Below are positions 59,401 to 64,000 of a stretch of 64,000 nucleotides of DNA, one piece after another. Position 1 is the first letter of the stretch. Every line of letters begins with the position of its first letter. The notes beneath the pieces are model-generated. The model did no database searches, was not told the origin of the DNA, and worked only from the letters and a program-made list of their open reading frames with translations. Source of the DNA: Ophiostoma sp. CBS 140.51 (taxonomy: Eukaryota > Ascomycota > Sordariomycetes > Ophiostomatales > Ophiostomataceae); NCBI GenBank assembly GCA_029298735.1, contig JANSLP010000007.1:62001-126000 (forward strand). Reading direction: 5' to 3'. The position numbers and the translations under genes are program-made.

Positions 59401-60058
59401 GACGCGGGCCGTGGACGAGGACGTCCTCGACGAGTTTGAACAGCGCGCCGCCAAGATCGAGGAGCTGCAGGAGTCGCTGGCAGCGATCACGGCCGAGTTT
59501 GATGGGATGGGCGCGCAGATTGCTGACGTGCGTGGTCGCTGGGAGCCGCGGCTGGACGACCTCTTTGGCCGCATCAACGACGCCTTCAGCTACAACTTTG
59601 AGCAGATCAACTGCGCGGGCGAGATTAGCGTCAACAAAGATGAGGATTTCGACAAGTGGGCGATTGACATCCGCGTCAAGTTCCGCGAGAACGAGGAGCT
59701 GCAAAAGCTAGACCAGCACCGGCAGTCGGGTGGTGAGCGTGCGGTGAGCACAATTTTTTATCTGATGTCGCTGCAGGCAATGGCCCAAGCGCCGTTCCGT
59801 GTCATCGACGAGATCAACCAGGGCATGGACCCGCGCAACGAACGGATGATGCACGAGCGGATGGTGGAGATTGCGTGCCACGAGCACACGAGCCAGTACT
59901 TTTTGATCACGCCCAAGCTGCTGCCAAACCTCAAGTACGACGAGAACATGACGGTGTTGTGTATTGCCAGTGGACCGTATGTGCCCAACGGCGAGGCCAA
60001 GCTGGACTTCCGCAAGTGCATAGCCGCACAACGGCGGTTATTGACTGGTGCAGCATGA
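56485..60058 (+). CDS. smc5: SMC5, structural maintenance of chromosomes ATPase
   Basis: Smc5 pairs with Smc6 and the Nse subunits in a nuclear SUMO-ligase complex for recombinational repair and replication-stress tolerance. Model: exons 56485-57837, 57918-58808 and 58877-60058; introns 80 and 68 nt, both phase 0; 1141 residues (yeast about 1093). In order: an acidic disordered N-terminus to about residue 90; head with VRVTLDNFVTYEHAEFDPGP and Walker A GPNGTGKS at 125-132; coiled coil to about 510; hinge at roughly 515-640 (from GWEWLEAHKGEF); return coiled coil; then ABC signature SGGERAVSTIFY starting at 1032 and Walker B FRVIDEINQGMD with catalytic Glu at 1060. The short LCQFLPQDRVAEFA motif and the NQGMDPRNER ending are diagnostic for SMC5 over other SMCs. 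All ATPase motifs are intact. Confidence 0.97.
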
Positions 60059-63000
60059 GGTGGGCAGGTTGGTGATGGGTTCTAATGTTTGTATATATGG
60101 AAGAGTAGGAAAGCGGTGACCGGGTAACTTGTTTGTTATCTTGACGATGCCCGGCGAGGTGTATCACATGATGGCTTACATGTGTCTACATGTTCTTTTT
60201 TTTTTAATGTAAAATAGCGGCTTAGAGGGAAACGATAATAAAAGAAACGATGATAATCAAAGAAAAAGGAAACCATGGGTGATATGGCCTCCCCTACTAT
60301 TTACTACTGACTCTTCTAAGTGCGTCTTGACGAGGCTGACAGCCTCGCCTGAGTAAAGGAGCAGCACTTGGCCCCTGCAGATCGTGTTCTTGATGATGTA
60401 CAGTCTGAAATATTGAAAGGACAAACTGGTTACCTTGGTGACTGAGAATAATTATGTGCAACATCCCTTTGTGTTCTATTGTTGTCCCCCTTCTTCCCAA
60501 CAGCTTACCGTGCCCCTTAATTTAGCCAGACTATAGTTCCTAGCCGCATATACCCTCAGGAACAGACGACGGATCGACCGATTGCTTGCCGTCGGTGCAC
60601 GGGAGAAATGAAAAACGCTTGGCCAAAAGTAAAGAACGCAGTCTGTACAAGATAAGAGTTGGAAACAGGTTCATCAGTCCTTTTGGCCGGGCATGAGAAG
60701 GGTCAGCTAAAAAACGCGCATCATGAGGCGTGCATAAGAAGAGAGGAAAGGCATCAACCGTCAACCCGTTCTGGAAGCAAAATGGCCGCGTATAAAAAAG
60801 GATAAAATGCCATTGGGATGGGGGCCAAAGGCAGTTTGACCATGAAACCACTGTACAAAAAGACACCAAAGATATAAAAATTCCAGAAAAACAGCTTGTA
60901 GATCAGCTTTCCTCAGAAGAACATCTCGCATAGTGAGCCAAAAAGAGTGTTCAAAGTAAATAGCGACTGCATCTCTTCTGTGCCGCATGCAAGATAAAAA
61001 GAGTGATGTAGATGCCGTCCACATCTTGGCATGACGACACGAGAAAGAAAGAACGGAGAAGGTTGCGGGTCTGTGGGAGGAAGATGAAGCTATTTAGATA
61101 TCTTGTCTATTTCTGCACGTGTCTTTCGTGTTCCCGTCTTGCTTTTTATTTTCAATGAAAGGCACGGTTTCTTGGAGCGGAAACGGCATCTTGCCATAAA
61201 AAGCCAAGAAGGTACAGCGGCCCAGTTTGCAGAGACGGCTCGTTCAAGGCACAGTCCTCGGTTTGTTGGTGCAGCTATTACCCGAGATGGCGAGCAATAT
61301 CGAAAGCTCGTCTAGTCCTGTTGGTCTTGGTTTTACCTGATTTGGGATATTGATTTAACGGATTCTTGGTTTTTAAGTATCTCACATATTCCATGACTTA
61401 TCATTTTTGTTTTGGGTCTTGTTTTGTTTTGCTTTCTGCTTCCGGCGCCATGGCTTTGATTTCGTGCATATTTACATCTCGATTAGACAAAGCCGTCTTT
61501 AGTGTGTTTATTTTATGTTGAAAGTTATGGCCTTGTTTAGACTACGAGATAGAAGAGTCAACGAACCCGTCATTGAAGGAATTTTAAACTATGCCCCGAC
61601 CTTCAGCGCGAGATAATCTGTGGTACAATGTTTAGCATTTTCGTACCCACGACCAATCCTGTTTATTTTGTTTTTATATTTTTCAGTTCCTCCATTCGTT
61701 AGAATCCTACATGCAAGCCACCATTTTCAGATAAATATCAGCACAGAGAAGCTGCAGGCAGCAATGCAGCAAGCACGGGTCAGCCAGGTCATCTAGATAT
61801 GAGAAATGCCGTACTCGTTGGCCATGAATGCCTTCTTCGGCATCGTTCTATCCTAACCAATGTAGATGTGAGTGCACGAGCACACGAAAACAGCAAGGCC
61901 GACTAGCTTTCCCCAGCCTTCCCCGGACTGCGGCCGTTGACCCCTTGAAAGTATGCTTCCGCATATTTTCCCCCGTATCTGCATCTCTTGTTTCTGAATC
62001 TGCATCCCATCTTGGCATATTCTCGGACCGTGGCACGGCATGGTCGGATACAAAATGGAGCAGAATTAGGGTGTTTCTGACTTTTACTAGTTGGGTATAG
62101 AAGCCTCGGGGGAAGGTTCGAATGTCCAGTTCCAATTTCAAAAGCAATGATTTCCTCCTGTCAGGTTTGTTGCTTTTTAAGTTTGACTTTTGGTAAAATA
62201 ACTTGCCGACGACAGCCACGAAAATTTTGTGCCATGATGCCCTGGCGTCAAGGTTCATATATAGGCTTGATCGCAATTTATATGAAATAGAATCAAGTCT
62301 GCACGTCGGTGGCACTCAAGTATTTCGAAAACCAAAATCCGTGGACAGACAGACGGTCGAGGTGGCACAGCAGAAATGGAGGCGTTTTGTGCTATCCCTT
62401 CTTTTTCTATCAGCCGCCACACGACGACTATCACTCTTTGAGAAGGGTGAGAGTGCGAATATAATCAAACAACGGCGTCTGCCGCACATGGACGACAGTG
62501 CCCGGCCCGCGTACGCCAACGGTGACACCAAAGCGAGATGGACAGACAAAGACAGACAAGCCACACAGATTTTACGCCTATCTATGCAGCCATAGTTTAT
62601 TCGCCGTAGCCTTTTGTACTTGTCATGCAGTTTTCACGATATCGTGCGTCCCTTTGCGCCGTGACTTGCTTGCGTACGTACGTATTTGTACTCTCCATGT
62701 ACACATAGATATGTGCGAGCACAAGTATCTCTCGGGATATTCTTTTCGTCTTTTGCGCCGCGGGGTTACACTCTTCATCTCTCATAATCACGCTATATCG
62801 TTCATCTCGGTAATTTTTTTTTTCTATTCTTCTTCTGCTTTCTATTTGTTTTATTTTATCTGAAATTATTTACTCCGGACTGTCACTCGCGTTGCATCGA
62901 GATATCGCGCCTTTGCTCGACAGGGGCTTTACATCGCCGATATCTAATATGCATGTCTCTTTTCTGCCTTATAATGACACCCAATTGTTTTCATGGTGAT

Positions 63001-64000
63001 ATCCTTCTCATATTTGCCACTTCCTCTCAAATGCCCTAACAAATATATCTAATTTCTTTGCATCTTCGACGTTCAAACATCTGCAACATCGCAACAACAC
63101 CTTGTCAAACCGGAGTCTTTGCACCGGACCCAAGCGACAATGATAAGCGGTGTGATAATACACTGCGCAGCAGTCCTTTATGTGCGGTGACCGGGCCTGG
63201 CCAAGCCTCACCGGGCCTTCACTGCGACGTCCTTATACCTTGGAAATATGTCGTTATGTGACAGCCCATCAATAGAACGCGGCACATATTGACACGTTCC
63301 CATCCTGCCAGCAGGCTTTCGCGCGCCTAGAAACCGTGCGTCTCGTCCCGCTGCGGGCGAGCAGAAAAAAAGCCAAGGAAACGCATCGATGGGACAGGAC
63401 AATTACAGATTACAGGCTTCCCACGGCCAAACACTCCCGAAATCAAGGTACGCGGCGGTTATTTGGGGTGCATTTTCCAATGGTAACGACGTAATCGAAC
63501 AGGGATTGACAAGCTGCCATCCAGCGTTTTGGGGGAGGAACCTACTCTCAATTACCCTCATTGCCCTGGCTGTCGTAGCATTTTGCATATGCGGGCAGAT
63601 TGCAACAACACAACGAGACACACTCTCAACGCTGACAACAAGTGTCCGTCCCCTGCCCAGCCCGGCCACTTTGACGCGTCCCATGGTCGGCGAGAGAAAA
63701 AAGCCCGGGAAACAATGCATCAAGGCCCTCGAATTGCGCACAAACAATGGGAACAACTGGCATCTTCCAGCACAGATTTCAAGGCCAGGCCTGCAGGTCA
63801 AAAAGCCCCCTGTACGGTAGCACTGGAAGGGAAATCAGTGGCTCTCGGATTGAGACCGTTCTGTTAGAGCTGGCCGGGTCCGACCAGGCCTGGCAGGGGC
63901 CCTCGACGGCCTTGACGGCCTTGCTGGCTTGACCTGCATCTATGTTTACGAAGTATGTGGCTACGAATGCTCGCCTTTCGGATGCAGTGTGTCATGCGAT
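60059..64000. other. 3' flank of SMC5 and unassigned sequence to window end
   Basis: AT-rich sequence follows SMC5, with AATAAA-like runs near 60235. The rest has short ORFs only. The largest ATG-started one, at 63389-63820 (143 codons, one hydrophobic segment), has no codon bias or family match. A GC-rich stretch with a repeated GACGGCCTT lies at about 63900-63925. It may include the promoter of a gene beyond the right edge. Confidence 0.5.

Noticed and set aside
62050..62140. Plus-strand GGTTCGAAT near 62117, resembling a tRNA T-loop
   Set aside because: Flanking sequence does not form a cloverleaf; likely coincidence.
63389..63820. 143-codon ATG-started ORF with one hydrophobic segment
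   Set aside because: Third-position composition is unlike the real genes here, there is no recognisable domain, and it could be chance or part of an unseen gene; evidence is too thin for a CDS call.
1..64000. CRISPR arrays, bacterial-type operons, ribosome-binding sites or integrated prokaryotic elements
   Set aside because: The window is spliced fungal nuclear DNA; no regularly spaced repeats or prokaryotic gene organisation were seen.

Overview
The window is nuclear DNA from a filamentous ascomycete, most likely a Sordariomycete. Genes are split by short introns (about 60-150 nt) with GTAAGT/GTATGT donors and CTAAC branch sites. Coding exons favour G or C at the third codon position, and the proteins carry the Ser/Pro/Gly/Gln-rich insertions typical of this class. 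I cannot fix the genus. I see no CRISPR array, no rRNA or convincing tRNA gene and no intact transposon. Eleven genes are well supported and one small ORF is tentative. That is sparse for 64 kb of such a genome, and one gap of almost 16 kb holds no gene I can support.

Left part (1-17 kb): a SLY1-type Sec1/Munc18 gene runs off the left edge on the minus strand. After a 3.6 kb spacer comes a secreted flavin split-barrel (pyridoxamine-phosphate-oxidase/CREG-like) gene. Forty-two bases beyond its stop codon, in the same frame, lies a 131-residue ORF whose first 85 residues are five tandem 17-residue hydrophobic units phased by proline. This ORF is the most unusual object in the window. It faces a very large uncharacterised ascomycete protein gene on the minus strand (about 1414 aa in my model, with one long intron).

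Middle part (17-30 kb): a compact housekeeping block. A roadblock/LC7 dynein light chain gene and the ribosome-assembly gene IPI1 diverge from a 355-bp shared promoter that carries a repeated TTGACCGCCAA element. They are followed by a Ded1/Vasa-like DEAD-box helicase with a candidate 5'-UTR intron, a class II fumarase, and a malate synthase ending in the peroxisomal signal SKL. The last two are tandem neighbours that both make malate, one in the TCA cycle and one in the glyoxylate bypass.

Right part (30-64 kb): a gene-poor stretch passes at about 38.8 kb into some 7 kb of pyrimidine-rich, strand-asymmetric DNA leading to a C2H2 regulator whose two fingers resemble Swi5/Ace2. Further on, a Gin4/Hsl1/Cdr2-type septin-linked kinase (minus) and the SMC5 genome-maintenance ATPase (plus) diverge from a 1.84 kb spacer. 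The last 3.9 kb has no supportable gene. All intron positions were placed by eye from frame, splice consensus and family match, so transcript data could shift individual boundaries.
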